DNA from: Prorocentrum cordatum
Lineage: Eukaryota > Sar > Dinophyceae > Prorocentrales > Prorocentraceae
Direction: 5' to 3'
DNA: 64,000 nucleotides
Assembly (NCBI GenBank): GCA_963575745.1
Contig: CAUYUJ010002693.1
Location: 22,914 to 86,913, forward strand
Positions 42,831-53,394 of the stretch are shown here, piece after piece. The stretch's first letter is position 1, and each line of letters starts with the position of its first letter. The translations under genes were made by a program, and so were the position numbers. A model generated the notes under the pieces. That model saw only the letters and a program-made list of their open reading frames with translations. It ran no database searches and had not been told where the DNA came from.

Positions 42831-45800
42831 GGAAGTTGATACCCCACTATGCATGATCTGCAGCGAAGACATCTTAGGTTTCGCGGAAGCCTTGGTGCCT
42901 TGCGGCCACTTGTACCACGCCGAATGCCTTAGACAGTGGAGGGTTAGCCAACCCGCGCAGGCCCACTCCCACGGAAAATGCTTCCCAGTGAACTGTCCGA
43001 TTTGCCGCTCCAATGATAGGGGTAGCGTCACCGTAAGGTTGCCAGGACGAATCCGAGACGCCGACGCTGCCGAGGTGGCGGTACCACCAGACCTCCTGCA
43101 ACTCCGCGATGGGACCTTACCCCCGCTGCAGCCCTTCCTGAGCCTGCAAGAGTTAGCCGAGGCATTCAGGCACTTGGCCCCAGATCTGGACTGCCTCAGA
43201 GCACAAGCACTCTCCATCCGACGGCCCCACACATACGTCTCGCTCTCAGACATGCGCAGGATCCACGCGCACGTTACGGAAAGGAAAACTGCGCAGGAGG
43301 TACGTCATGCCCCGATGGAGGTGGACGGAACCCCACCTGACGGGGGAAGCGGTGGAAGCGGCATGGACCCCGATGACACTCATGACAGCTCGCAGAGCCT
43401 TGGAACCCTGCCTCCACAGCGACTCCTTGGTCCCACCAACAGGGCAGATAGGATACGGCAAGCCCCGCGGATCACTTTCGGAAGATGGGCCCTTCTTCTG
43501 GGACGGAACCCCCCAGAGGACGAACCCAGGAAGAGAGGGCCCGGGCGGTTCCCGGTGGGACTGCTTACCGCGGCCGTCAGAGACATCGCAGCCGATCTGG
43601 TAATTTCCAGAAGCACGTACCTCGGCGAACGTGTAGCGGATGAGACTGGAGTCACTTTCGCCCTTGCAGGCCCAGACGCCTGGGAGCATATCAAAGCAGT
43701 AGTCACGGAGCGCAGGAACCAGCCTCAGGGGAACGCCGCCCCAACAATCCTTGTGGTAGACGCCGTCGCTCAGCAGATGGACGCCGCCCTGACGGCAGCT
43801 TCCGTTGCGGGTAGCCCATGCTGTCTCGTCGCCCTGGCCACCGAGGGTGTTCCATCCCCTGGAGGACCGGATCCGGTCGAGCTCGCGGCAGTGGCAAACG
43901 CGCAGTGGGGATACCGAGCCGCCAGCAGAATTACCCACCTCGCCCCGATCGGGCACCCCTACCGAACTGGCAAGCCCAGCCCACCAATGCAGCAGCTCTT
44001 TGCCGCTCAATTCGACCTAGCGGGCAGGACACTGCGCACGATTCTACCCCCGTCAATAGTCGTGCACTGGGGAGGGAGGAGCGGGGATACCTCTGACGCA
44101 CTACACATCCTAACCCCTGAAGTTGGCAACGACGGTGTCGTCGCGCAGATCATGAGGTGGAAGAACGAGCTAGGACGATCCCACAACGGAGCGATCGCAG
44201 CTGACTGGGTCATCACGAGAGTGCAACTCCCCCGGGACGAACTATTACGATACCAGGGACTCGAGATTCTCTTCCATCACGTTGTTCGCTGCAGAGCAGC
44301 GAGACCCAGGAGCGGTGAAGACGGCATACGTGCCCCCCTGGATAACTTGCAGGCGGCAGCCCAAACCACCACACTGGCCCACCAGACGGCATGCGCCTGG
44401 AGAACCCACGAGACAAGTGATTATGTGCACATCCCTGTGCACCCCAGGGCGATCTGCATAGCCCACTCCGTTGCCTCCGCAACAGCCGGAGCCATGGGGC
44501 GCAGAGTGGGAATTTGCGGGACGGGGCTTCTTCTGATCTCCACTCCAGAAAGGATCGCCGCCCCCGTCTTGAGACACCTCCGGGACGAGCTTCCGCGTGT
44601 CTTTGGAGACGGCTCCTCCTCCACGGCGCTAGGACCTCGCCGCGTCCTCCTGGAAGGGCCCTGGGATGGGGGGCCCTCATTCGTGCGCCTTTCCGACCCC
44701 GAGGACGGCTTCCACCTGCGGTGGAACCTTGCGGACATGGGACAAACACGGCCGGAGGACGCCCTGCAAGCCGTAGAGGCCACCACCGGTCCTGGCACGG
44801 TCGAGCAGGTCTCCACCGTGCACGCCTGGTTCCCAGATGTCTCTGACTACATATACATGGCGCAAGTCCGCATACGCCTAGCTGCGGCCGACGCCATGGC
44901 GGCAGCCTCTGTGGGCACCAGTTGCATAGTGATCGGAGCCCAGACCGTCAGGATCTTCCCTGCCATACCCAGCAGGGACCCCATGCACAGAGCAGCGGCG
45001 GCACCCAGGGAGCTACAGGAACACGTGGATGCACTGGCCTGCATCTCGGTCCGACAAGCCCCCAGACGAGCCGTTCAACCCCAAGTCCTCGAGATCACCA
45101 CGTTCGACAGGCACGGGGCGCAGCTCGGAGAAATTCGCCCGCGCAGCATGCGCCCGGACGCCTGGCTCCCTGGACGCAACGCACTTCGGCTCTTCTCCGC
45201 CTCGGTTGGCTCGGCGAATGCCCAGTTACTAACCCGGCTTTGGCCGCTCCCGGATGGCCCTGGCGGCGCCTCGCACCCAGCCAACACCAGAGCTGCCCCA
45301 GCTATCATCACAGGGGACTGGCTCCGGGAGAACGCTAGGGCGATGAGCAGGAGTGCGCCCAACACGGTACCTAGCGTGTCTCAGGAGAGTGGCCTACGAG
45401 ACTACGAGACTGTCCTGCAGCCTGGAGAATACCTGCTCGCTGCAATAGCAGCCGGTGGAGCCGCGGAGGTCACCGCGAGCGGTGAATCCGGTTTCCTCTT
45501 CACGTCGGTCCCCGCCTGGGTGGCGATGCTCCTCCCCGCGGACGCGGACATCAGGGCAGCCACGAGAGGTGCGGACAGACCACAGGCCAGACTCAAACTA
45601 CAGCTCGCCGCGGGCCCCATTCACGTTGCGCGCCTGGACTCCGCCCCTGCATCCACACCAACTCCCGCTTCTGTGGGGCTGAGGGTTAATGCTCCTTCCC
45701 AGCAGCCACTTCCTAGACGCACCTCCGCATCCCTCAACCCACTCCCTGGGCCCGCCAGGCCCACGCACTTTCCAGAGCTCGCCGAGGTACTAGCGAGTAC

Positions 45801-47340
45801 ATGCAGGCCGCCCCTGGCCGAGCTGGTGAGAGCCGACGAAGATGCAGTCCGCATCGCGCGGGGCATGTTGGGTAGATACGCAGCCGTGGTCCCAGAGCAA
45901 GCGGCCCACGACATGGCGCGCGGTGTCCAGCGCCGGATCGGTCTCGAAATCCGCAGGCAACTCGAGGGTCGGCCCATGCAAAGGTACAGTTGGGACATGT
46001 TCGCCGCAATCTGGATCCTGCAGCTGGCCAACCCGGGGAGCCTGGACCGCGACCACGTCTGGCAACTCATCCGAGAGCTTGATATCCGAGAAGAGGTCAC
46101 GAGACAGCTCCCCTTCACGCAATGGTTTGCGCCGGAACCTGACGACACCGACTCAGCCCACCAGCCCCGGCTCGAAGTCCCTGGTTCCAGAGGCGCAGAC
46201 GTCGACGCCACTACCTCGCTATCTGTCCCTGCAAGCGTCGCCAGTGCCCTGGGCGCCCTGATCAACAGGCTGTCTAACCTTCACTGGGAGGAGCGGCAGC
46301 GCCACGATCCTGGAAGAGTCACCCGTGGACGGAGAGGAGGCTCCCAGACCTCCAGAACGATGGAAGCGGGGGACAGACCAGCGGACAACCCAGGCACGAG
46401 CCAGCGCAGAAGCCGCAGTCGGGCGAACAACGAGACGGACGCGGCAGGCACGCAAGCCGGCGTTGCGATGCCACCCGCCACGACGGGCCCTGGACCGCTA
46501 GCCACACCCACAAGCCCTGGGCTCCCCGATTCGGTGACATCACAGACAAACACAAGTCCCAGCGGTGGCGCTAACGACAGCCCGGCCCTCACCGCGCAGG
46601 AAGTGCAACCGCAGACCCAGATGGCGCCACACGAGCAGAATACGGCACCACCCTCCGTGGCCAGACCGACCGGCGACGGAGTAGCGGACAATGGCGCAAC
46701 CCGGGTTGACAGCATCGGTCAACTCCCACCCCGGGCGACTTCTGCGAACCCCGCGACGCCCAGGGAGGGGCCGGCTCGGCCACTCACCCCGGCCCGTGCC
46801 ACCACGCCGAGCTCGGGCGTGGCGGAGGGGCCCTCCCCAGCCGGCAACTCTGCGGTTGCTGTGGGACGAGATAGCTCTGACCCCACCGGACCTCGCGAGA
46901 GCCTCGCCGGCGTGAACATCCCTGGAAGCCCACGGACCTCTCATGCTGAGCCCATTGCCAGCACGGAGCAGTGCGCGGCTGGGAGTGGCGGAACCATGAC
47001 CCTGGACAGCACAGAAGGCGCGCAACGCACGCCCACTGCCGCTAGGACTGCGGGCACGGGGGGCGCAGCGGGCAGCGAAGATGCACCTCCACGGGCCCCC
47101 GCGGACGCGGCAACAGCCCAGAGCAGGAGACCGCCGCCAGGCACGGTACATAGTACGTGCAACGACCCAGAGGAGACACGCCGAGAAGTGGGCCTGAGCT
47201 CCCCCCGTGCATGGAGGCGGACTGGAAGCGATAGCATGAAGCCATGGCGCGCGCGCTCAGACAGGCACAGGTGCACGCCTCCGACGGCTCAGGTAACCCC
47301 CCCTCCGAGAGCGAATGGAACCAAGTTCTCAGCGCGATAG
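42799..47340 (+). CDS. LINE ORF1 protein with N-terminal RING-H2 finger (1,513 codons)
   Basis: An uninterrupted frame of 4.5 kb. Residues 18-69 form a complete RING-H2 pattern: C18-x2-C21-x13-C35-x-H37-x2-H40-x2-C43-x22-C66-x2-C69 (PCGHLYHAECLRQW in the middle). The middle has moderately hydrophobic, protein-like sequence (for example GRRVGICGTGLLLISTPERI near 44.5 kb and DYIYMAQVRIRLAAADAMAA near 44.85 kb) that I cannot assign. The last 350 residues are a low-complexity Pro/Thr/Ser/Arg-rich region. The RING suggests ubiquitin-ligase activity or RNA/protein binding during retrotransposition (inference). The frame is intact although ORF2 is dead, which is notable. An antisense frame is also partly open because of GC bias. 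Confidence 0.7.
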   Translation: MDAVDVPPWDLEVDTPLCMICSEDILGFAEALVPCGHLYHAECLRQWRVSQPAQAHSHGKCFPVNCPICRSNDRGSVTVRLPGRIRDADAAEVAVPPDLLQLRDGTLPPLQPFLSLQELAEAFRHLAPDLDCLRAQALSIRRPHTYVSLSDMRRIHAHVTERKTAQEVRHAPMEVDGTPPDGGSGGSGMDPDDTHDSSQSLGTLPPQRLLGPTNRADRIRQAPRITFGRWALLLGRNPPEDEPRKRGPGRFPVGLLTAAVRDIAADLVISRSTYLGERVADETGVTFALAGPDAWEHIKAVVTERRNQPQGNAAPTILVVDAVAQQMDAALTAASVAGSPCCLVALATEGVPSPGGPDPVELAAVANAQWGYRAASRITHLAPIGHPYRTGKPSPPMQQLFAAQFDLAGRTLRTILPPSIVVHWGGRSGDTSDALHILTPEVGNDGVVAQIMRWKNELGRSHNGAIAADWVITRVQLPRDELLRYQGLEILFHHVVRCRAARPRSGEDGIRAPLDNLQAAAQTTTLAHQTACAWRTHETSDYVHIPVHPRAICIAHSVASATAGAMGRRVGICGTGLLLISTPERIAAPVLRHLRDELPRVFGDGSSSTALGPRRVLLEGPWDGGPSFVRLSDPEDGFHLRWNLADMGQTRPEDALQAVEATTGPGTVEQVSTVHAWFPDVSDYIYMAQVRIRLAAADAMAAASVGTSCIVIGAQTVRIFPAIPSRDPMHRAAAAPRELQEHVDALACISVRQAPRRAVQPQVLEITTFDRHGAQLGEIRPRSMRPDAWLPGRNALRLFSASVGSANAQLLTRLWPLPDGPGGASHPANTRAAPAIITGDWLRENARAMSRSAPNTVPSVSQESGLRDYETVLQPGEYLLAAIAAGGAAEVTASGESGFLFTSVPAWVAMLLPADADIRAATRGADRPQARLKLQLAAGPIHVARLDSAPASTPTPASVGLRVNAPSQQPLPRRTSASLNPLPGPARPTHFPELAEVLASTCRPPLAELVRADEDAVRIARGMLGRYAAVVPEQAAHDMARGVQRRIGLEIRRQLEGRPMQRYSWDMFAAIWILQLANPGSLDRDHVWQLIRELDIREEVTRQLPFTQWFAPEPDDTDSAHQPRLEVPGSRGADVDATTSLSVPASVASALGALINRLSNLHWEERQRHDPGRVTRGRRGGSQTSRTMEAGDRPADNPGTSQRRSRSRANNETDAAGTQAGVAMPPATTGPGPLATPTSPGLPDSVTSQTNTSPSGGANDSPALTAQEVQPQTQMAPHEQNTAPPSVARPTGDGVADNGATRVDSIGQLPPRATSANPATPREGPARPLTPARATTPSSGVAEGPSPAGNSAVAVGRDSSDPTGPRESLAGVNIPGSPRTSHAEPIASTEQCAAGSGGTMTLDSTEGAQRTPTAARTAGTGGAAGSEDAPPRAPADAATAQSRRPPPGTVHSTCNDPEETRREVGLSSPRAWRRTGSDSMKPWRARSDRHRCTPPTAQVTPPPRANGTKFSAR

Positions 47341-48450
47341 CGTGGGCTGCAGCGATGCCCCAGCTGGACAAAAACCATTCGGGACCTGTACCAAGAATTT
47401 GGACTGGCCATGCGAATCCCAGACGCCTTCAGCGCCTATTGGAATACCCACCCACCTCCGGGTACGCGCAGCCCCGCTGGCAGGAGGATACACTCACGCC
47501 AAGCGGCGCTGACCGCTGACGCGGCCTGCGCTCAATTGAGACAACTCGCAGGCAGCCCGGCCTCTCGCTCGGAGAGCGCGGCGGCGCTCGAGGCCCCCTT
47601 TCAGAGCCTAACGCCCGCCATGCTGCGCACCATCCTGCGCGCGGGAGCTGGCGCCCCATTCTCCGACGACAGGGATCAGGTTCTGAGCGAGACTGTAGAG
47701 GCCTCTCCAAGGAACCTGCGCAGAAGCGGAAACGCCGCCCGGCGTGCCGGCACACCCAGACCTGCACGAGCCCCGGCCGGGACTACTGGGAGCACGGCTG
47801 ACAACGGGTCGACCAGGCGCGCTCGAAACAGAAACGCGACCGGGCCGCGACCGGTCGAGCCCAGCACACAGCCTCGCGCTACCGCCGCTGGTAGAGCTCG
47901 GGGGAGTCCGGCGCACCGGGCCCCCCGAGGGAGGAATGACGGCACGCGCAGGACCGCGCTACGGGGTGCGACCCGCCTCAGAGCTGCGAGTAACCCAGGC
48001 AGGGAAAGGTCCACCCGACCAGGCAGCAGACTTCCCAACCCAAGGACTCTGGTCGATCTCTGGGAGCGCTCCCGTGCTGGAGAGGGCCCCCCCAACCGGT
48101 GTCGCTGGGAGAGGCGTCACAAGACGGGCGTCCAGACCGGCGAGCGCGGAGGGCGCGCGGATCCGCAGACCGCGACCCCGTCCAACCGTTTTCTCACCAG
48201 ACGAGCCCACGGCCGCCCCCCAGCCTGCCGATGTGCTCCAGCAGGTATGGGAGCGACACAGGGACGGGCGAACCGGTCTCTCCCCAGTCGCACCTGCCGA
48301 CACGACACTCGCCGCGTACCAGATTGCGGGCCTGGACAATACACAGATCATCAGTACTCTAAGGACTCTCCAGCAGGACGGCCTTGTCTCCAGCGGTTCC
48401 CCCGACGGTACATGGGACATCACGGGACACCTCAGGCTCCACCCAATCTT
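47244..48450 (+). pseudogene. LINE ORF1-ORF2 linker, frameshifted
   Basis: After ORF1 ends, protein-like sequence resumes in another frame (MARALRQAQVHASDGSGNPP, then EWNQVLSAIAWAAAMPQL), shifts again to RIPDAFSAYWNTHPPP (47.41 kb), and becomes Arg/Pro/Ala-rich. It probably formed the N-terminus of ORF2. No domain is recognised. Confidence 0.5.
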
Positions 48451-48549
48451 TGATCCCAGACACGGGGACGACTGGACGTACGACTTCACCCAGCAAACAA
48501 GAGCACGCATAGTCAACCCTCGACCCGGCCCAAGTGCCGCCGCGGGACC

Positions 48550-49720
48550 AAGCCTTCATCTCGTATCAATCTTAGATGAATGGAGTCTGGCGAGACTTGC
48601 CATCGGCGACCTCTTAACCAAAGTTGCCGCGACCACTCGGTTCAGATCCTCCGTCTTCGTCGAAAGCAACGAGGAGGTGGCAGCTCGAGTCGAGATGCGT
48701 TGGGACCGCGACAGCGCCACGCACTTTGATGGAGGGCCCCCACACGTGAGGTTGGGAGCAGATGTATGGGATCTCCTGAGAGGAGACGACCGCCGAAGTC
48801 CCTGGACCGAACACCTCGGAACCCTGGATCCCGGAAGCCTCCTTGTCATCACTGCGGGGCTCCCAGGTACCAGCCTCTCTGCAACCAGTCAACACAGGGG
48901 ACTTGACGGACTGGCGGGCTCCCAGGCAGCGCACTTCTTCGCAGTGCCACTCCTATGGAGCACCGCTCGCATGCCCCCCCCGGATGCAGATGCACGTGTC
49001 ATAATATGCTGCGAATGCCCAGCCACGATCCTACAGGCGCACAAGCAGGCAATGTGCACGGCGCTGGGAGCACTCCCCCCAGACTGGGCGGTCCGCCTGG
49101 ACGCCGCCCCCACTGTCGCCAGCCCGAGGGATCGACTATGGTTCAGCAACTGCCCTCCCGCGGATGACCTCGTTACGCATCCCCGACTCCCCAGTCCCTG
49201 GGAAAGGCGATGGACGTACAGACCGGGCGGTCGCGTCCCTACCTGGATCCAGTCCAAGGCTCTCGCCGACGCCCCGGAGGCAATAGTTCCGTGCAGCTAC
49301 CAGACGCACCCCCTGTGCCTTCTATATAATGGGGACAGCAGCCACAGGTGGCTACTCCGCACCCTCGCCGACACCAGGAACGGCATCAAGAACATCCTCG
49401 AGGAGACTGGAGCCGAACGTGACTTCCAAGGCTGCACTGAAGGACTGACGCTCGTCTGTCACGGAAGAGAGCGTGAGAGCCTAGCCAGCGAAGGGAAAGC
49501 GAGAGCCTGGGCAGGTTGGCTGCTGGCGCACGGGAGAGAGCACGGACTCAGGATCCCACCCCTGGAGGAACGGGCCCGAGGTGCGGGCCTTGGGTCTTAT
49601 TTTCGGTCCCGGGACATCAGAGGAAAGAAACTCTACGACGCCGTGGGGGCCCACCTTGACCCGAGGTGTCTCCAACGCAGACTTGCGACCGTCATCCTGG
49701 AGTGGAGCAGGAACGAGGAT
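48550..49720 (+). pseudogene. Cytosine-C5 DNA methyltransferase-like domain in LINE ORF2, catalytic Cys lost
   Basis: It lies in a 786-codon frame (47744-50104). The segment from about 48.56 kb follows the DNMT fold: motif I region VSILDEWSLARLAIGDLL with VFVESNEE; motif IV region LLVITAGLPGTSLSATSQ followed by HRGLDGLAGS and HFFAV; motif VI region VIICCECPATIL; motif VIII region PTVASPRDRLWFSNCP; and a target-recognition-like RVPTWIQSKALADAP. The spacing resembles DNMT3-type enzymes. The catalytic Pro-Cys reads Pro-Gly (GGT at 48866-48868, one base from TGT) and the Glu-Asn-Val motif reads Glu-Cys-Pro, so this copy should be inactive. Related Symbiodinium LINE methyltransferases methylate CG de novo (published). 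The identification is by motif order, not by search. Confidence 0.7.
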
Positions 49721-50032
49721 ATCCCCGGCCGTCAGCACGAGGCTCCGACCGAAAGCCACATTTGGGCTGCATGGAGACAGGCGCGCAGCTTTGCCGACAG
49801 AAACTGCCCCTGGGCGCCGCTCGCCGGGAATCCTTGTCCAGATGGCATAGTCAGAACCAGCCGCGCTCTTGCCCTGCACAGTAATTGCACCGTCCGGCGG
49901 CCGCGTTCCCTCTGGGCCTTCTTACACTCTACCCCCTGGAGCAACCCCACCTGGGCGGATCTCTGCGGGGACCTCTCCCTTCGCGCCCTTGTCGACGCCA
50001 TCTCCAACGCCACACAGGCCGGCTCACTCAAA

Positions 50033-50780
50033 ATGGGCTGCTGGAACGTGAGGTACCTCAAAAGCACGACGGCTCATAAGAACATGATCAAACACGCCTG
50101 TTAACGCAGATGACCACCAACGGTAGGATAGGACTCATTCAGGAGACCCACTGGACGGAGCACGAGGCTGCCGTCTGGTCCACCATGTTTCACGCTCGCA
50201 CGCTCGTCGCCTCACCAGCCTACAGCGGACCAGCCGGGGGATGTGCCGGCGGAGTGGCGATTATCATTCCGCACGGCACCACGCTCCTCTGGGCAGAAGA
50301 CCTCGTCCCCGGATGCGCGGTAGCAGCCACCATCAGACGAGGTGACAACACCTACCGCCTGGTCTCGGTGTACCTTCACCCCTCCAGGAGAGCCGAAACC
50401 ATTGAGGCCATCAGACAGGCCATCGAAGGGTGGGACGACACCCGTGCATACTGGGGGGGGACGTCAACATCCAGCTCGACAATCCCAGGGATGGTGAAAC
50501 AGACGAGGCTGCGGCCCTCGCCGACCTGCTCTCGCTGACAGGATCAAGCGTCTGCCACTGCGACGGGCCCACCAGAGTGGACGCGGGCAATGAATCACAG
50601 ATCGACATCCTTGCTTGCCCTTTTCGACAGCTCGGTGCCTACGGAGTCAGGAAGGCCTGGAAACCCTCGGTCTCCGACCACGCCATCCTGCACATGGAGC
50701 CGCAGGGCGCCCCCAGAACCCGCCGGGACAACGCCATCCGTGCGGGCGACCTGCGCCTACTTCCGAGCGAAGCGCATTAA
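50033..50780 (+). pseudogene. LINE APE-type endonuclease domain
   Basis: The domain starts MGCWNVRYLK at the end of the methyltransferase frame and resumes in a second frame with RIGLIQETHWTEHEAAVWST, GGCAGGVAIIIP and YRLVSVYLHPSRRAET. After a frameshift near 50.45 kb a third frame gives ILGGDVNIQLDNP and KPSVSDHAILHM. The Asn, Glu, Asp-x-Asn and Asp-His positions of the APE fold are all recognisable. It would nick target DNA to prime reverse transcription. Two frame changes and a stop inactivate it. Confidence 0.8.
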
Positions 50781-51480
50781 GGACCCTGTACTCCTTCCTC
50801 GAGCGCACTTTCGGGTTACCGGACGTCGATCTGACCGGCCTCCTACAACCCGCCGGCTGGGCCCGCCCGGCCCCCCCTGGACAATTCCCAGCCAGCCACT
50901 GTGACAACGACGACGGCGAAGGAGAAAGAGAACAGGAACCCTCCACTCCACCCCCCGCTGCTAACCTGGGCGATGATCACACCGTCCCGCTCCTGCCCGC
51001 CCTCCTCTCTCTTGGCCGCGACGCCATGTCCGCTGCCATACAGGACTGGTGGAGAAAGTGGCGCAGAAGCAAAACCAACCGCTCGCCAGGGACCCTACTC
51101 GCAGCAGCGGTAAGATCGGACTCCACGACGCGCCCAGTGGGGGCGCTTGCGGCATGGCTCGCTGAATATGAGTGGGACGGCAATGACTTGACACCTCAGC
51201 AGGCGGCCCTCTGGCTGCGAAGATGGGGCAACGACGCGCGCAGAGACGCGCCGCCCGCCTCACTCCCGCGCAAAGGGGCCCTGGAGTTGAGCGCCCCGCT
51301 CTCGCCTCCCACTACCGGACGGGGCGAGAAATCTTCGTCGGGACACATGCCGTCCTCGGAGTACGCGACGAGGACGGAAGATGGAAGGAACGCACGAAGG
51401 AAGTTGACGATGTCATATGGCGAAGCCGAAGTCCGATCTGGCAAACCGCCCCTCCTCTCCCCCCTGCAGCGGACTGCATC
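50781..51480 (+). pseudogene. LINE endonuclease-RT spacer
   Basis: The frame from 50615 continues LYSFLERTFGLPDVDLTGLL and AMSAAIQDWWRKWRRSKTNR, then LAAWLAEYEWDGNDLTPQQA, a protein-like linker without a named domain. It changes to the RT frame near 51.25 kb. Confidence 0.55.
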
Positions 51481-52555
51481 CTGAACGAGTACTTCAGGCA
51501 AAAAGACACCGGACACTTCCCACGCTCTCCCAGCCCGCTGTGGGGCAGGATCGCCTCCCTTGTACTGGGACCTGGCGGCAGTGCCCCCGGTGTGGACGGA
51601 GAGCCGCGCGAACTGTGCCGCCCCGGAGCGCGCTTTGTTGCCGGACTCCTCGCTCAGGCCTGGTACGCCGCGGAGCTAAACCCCGAGCTCCTGGACCTGG
51701 TTCTAGGCCCCTCTGTTGACCTCCTGGTCTGGATCGGCAAGAAACCGGCCGCTGAGCTGCCCAACGACATGCGCCCCTTGCAGCTCCCCACTTGCCTTCG
51801 AAGACTGCGCGGAGCAACCGTGGCCGACTGCCTCGGCCCCGTGATTGAACCCAGGCTTAGCCCCCATCAGGCTGCCAAGCGCGGAGGGCAATGCGGTCCC
51901 AACATCACCACCGCCACCAACCACCTAGCCCTGGATCCTGTCGCCGACACCGAACCTGGGTCCTCGTGGGCCGCCCTGCTTGGCGCGCACCAAGAAGCTG
52001 TTGACTGGTATATACTGGGCGCCGCACGGCACCTAGGCCCCGCCCCGAGCACCGCTGTCCTCTTCTGTGATCAGAACAAAGCCTTTGAGCGCATATCCTT
52101 GCAATGGATGGGGCAGCTGACGAGGCGTTGGCAACTCCCGACCTGGCTCCTGCACTCCGTGGATTGACTCGTCGGCAGCAGGAGTGTGCGCACCTGCAAA
52201 GGTAGGTGCAAGAGCAGAATAAGAAATTTGTTGCGGTCCATCGGAATGGGAGGCACGGCCTCCCTGCTCCTCTGGTGCCTGGGCTATGACCCTCCCATCA
52301 GCGCCCTGGCCGACATCACCGGGGCGGACGATCCGACGTACGTGGATGACCTGGCTGCCCTATTGGGCGCCACTGCCCAATCACTACGTGCCGGCATCGC
52401 CCTACCCTGGCTCGCAAGATCGGCAGGGCTCCTCGTCGAAGCGCACAAGTGCAGGGGCATCGAAGCCCCATCCGGAATCAACATCAGGCAGCACCTGGAC
52501 GCTGCCCCTGTGGATTTCAACGACATTGGCACCACCACAACACCGAGAGAGACCG
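51230..52555 (+). pseudogene. LINE reverse transcriptase, 3'-truncated
   Basis: The RT shows GKKPAAELPNDMRPLQLPTC (fingers), then FCDQNKAFERIS (first catalytic Asp, about 52.07 kb), then after one in-frame TGA at 52165-52167 the same frame gives LLRSIGMGGTASLLLWCLGY and TYVDDLAALLG, with YVDD at 52339-52350. Palm residues are intact, but the sequence diverges after about 52.54 kb, so thumb and C-terminal parts are missing. Confidence 0.82.
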
Positions 52556-52559
52556 ATGG

Positions 52560-53180
52560 TTGTACTTTGTGCGACCATTGCGTTAATATGCGCCCTTTGT
52601 TGTCTAGTTGTTGTATTTTGTTGATCTTTTTTGTGCGACATCGAAATTGGAAAATACGATGGCAAACTTTAAGCTGCATTGCGCCATTGTGTGAGGTTGC
52701 GGCTGAACGCCTGCCATTTTTGGCGCACCAACAGCGATCGCCCGATTGTGAAATGCTATGTTTGCATACGCGTTGTTCCATATGTTGTTGTTTAACAGCA
52801 AAAACGTCTCTTCATCCCATGCACGCATCCACATAGGGCACTTCATGGAATGTTACATTCCCAATGTTTTTTTCTTCAAAAAGGTGGCCCCGAGAGGCCA
52901 CTGAATATCCGCCAGCCTTAAGATGCGCCCAAGAGGGTCCCCAAACAATCCCAAGCCATGTTCGAAAGGCATTTTCGGGGTTCGACGGCCCCGCGGGGCC
53001 CCCGAGGAAACTCCGAAACGCGCCCAAGGGTCACCGAAACGGGGGGGGGCATATAGATTAATCAACCGAGACGCCAGACGCCCCACGAACCTTGTGCGTT
53101 CTGACAGGTATCCCAAAGGCCGCTGGCCTTCTCCTCTACCCCTCCTTCCACGCCCCCTTTATCCAGGTGGCGGTGTCGAC
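52560..53180. other. Intergenic, no gene recognised
   Basis: About 52.56-52.80 kb is AT-richer with TTGTG/GTTGTT words. The rest is GC-rich without repeats that I can define. There is a run of G near 53.04 kb. Confidence 0.4.
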
Positions 53181-53184
53181 GCGA

Positions 53185-53262
53185 ATCGTTTATCGTCGTG
53201 CGTCGTGGTCGTCGACCGTCGTCGGCCTCGGCGTCGTCGTCGTCGCCGTCGCGTCTTCAGGC
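53185..53262. repeat. (CGT)n microsatellite
   Basis: Imperfect GTCGTC/CGTCGT repeats, read as a valine run in one frame. Confidence 0.75.
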
Positions 53263-53394
53263 GCGTTTGTTCCCTACCTAGGCTCTGCCTAGAAGGGTTC
53301 TGACTCTCTATGCTTAAAGGGCCGGGCAGTGTAAAACGCCCCGGGCGGTCCCCCCGGCATCCGCCCCGCGGTTCCCCCAGTTAAGTCTCCTGCT

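Larger units (their letters stand above)
42194..52560 (+). mobile_element. Degenerate LINE (non-LTR) retrotransposon with RING ORF1 and DNA-methyltransferase/EN/RT ORF2
   Basis: The element runs about 10.4 kb on the plus strand: an N-terminal frame, a 1,513-codon ORF1 starting with a RING-H2 finger, a Pro/Arg-rich linker, a cytosine-C5 methyltransferase-like domain, an APE-type endonuclease and an RT that is cut off shortly after the YVDD motif. Dinoflagellate LINEs with a captured cytosine methyltransferase are known from Symbiodinium (SymbioLINE-DCM); this looks like a relative. At least six frame changes and an in-frame TGA in the RT show it is dead. No poly-A tail or target duplication was identified; sequence after 52.55 kb is AT-richer and unrelated. 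Confidence 0.88.

Noticed and set aside
52705-52735. TGCCATTTTTGGCGCACC as another spliced-leader relict
   Set aside because: Only the central ATTTTGGC matches well, there is no ORF downstream, and the surrounding sequence is AT-rich.
53092-53292. Short ORF ending VAVASSGAFVPYLGSA, resembling a plastid transit-peptide FVP motif
   Set aside because: The hydrophobic part is a (CGT)n microsatellite read as valines, and a stop follows at once; no mature protein is present.
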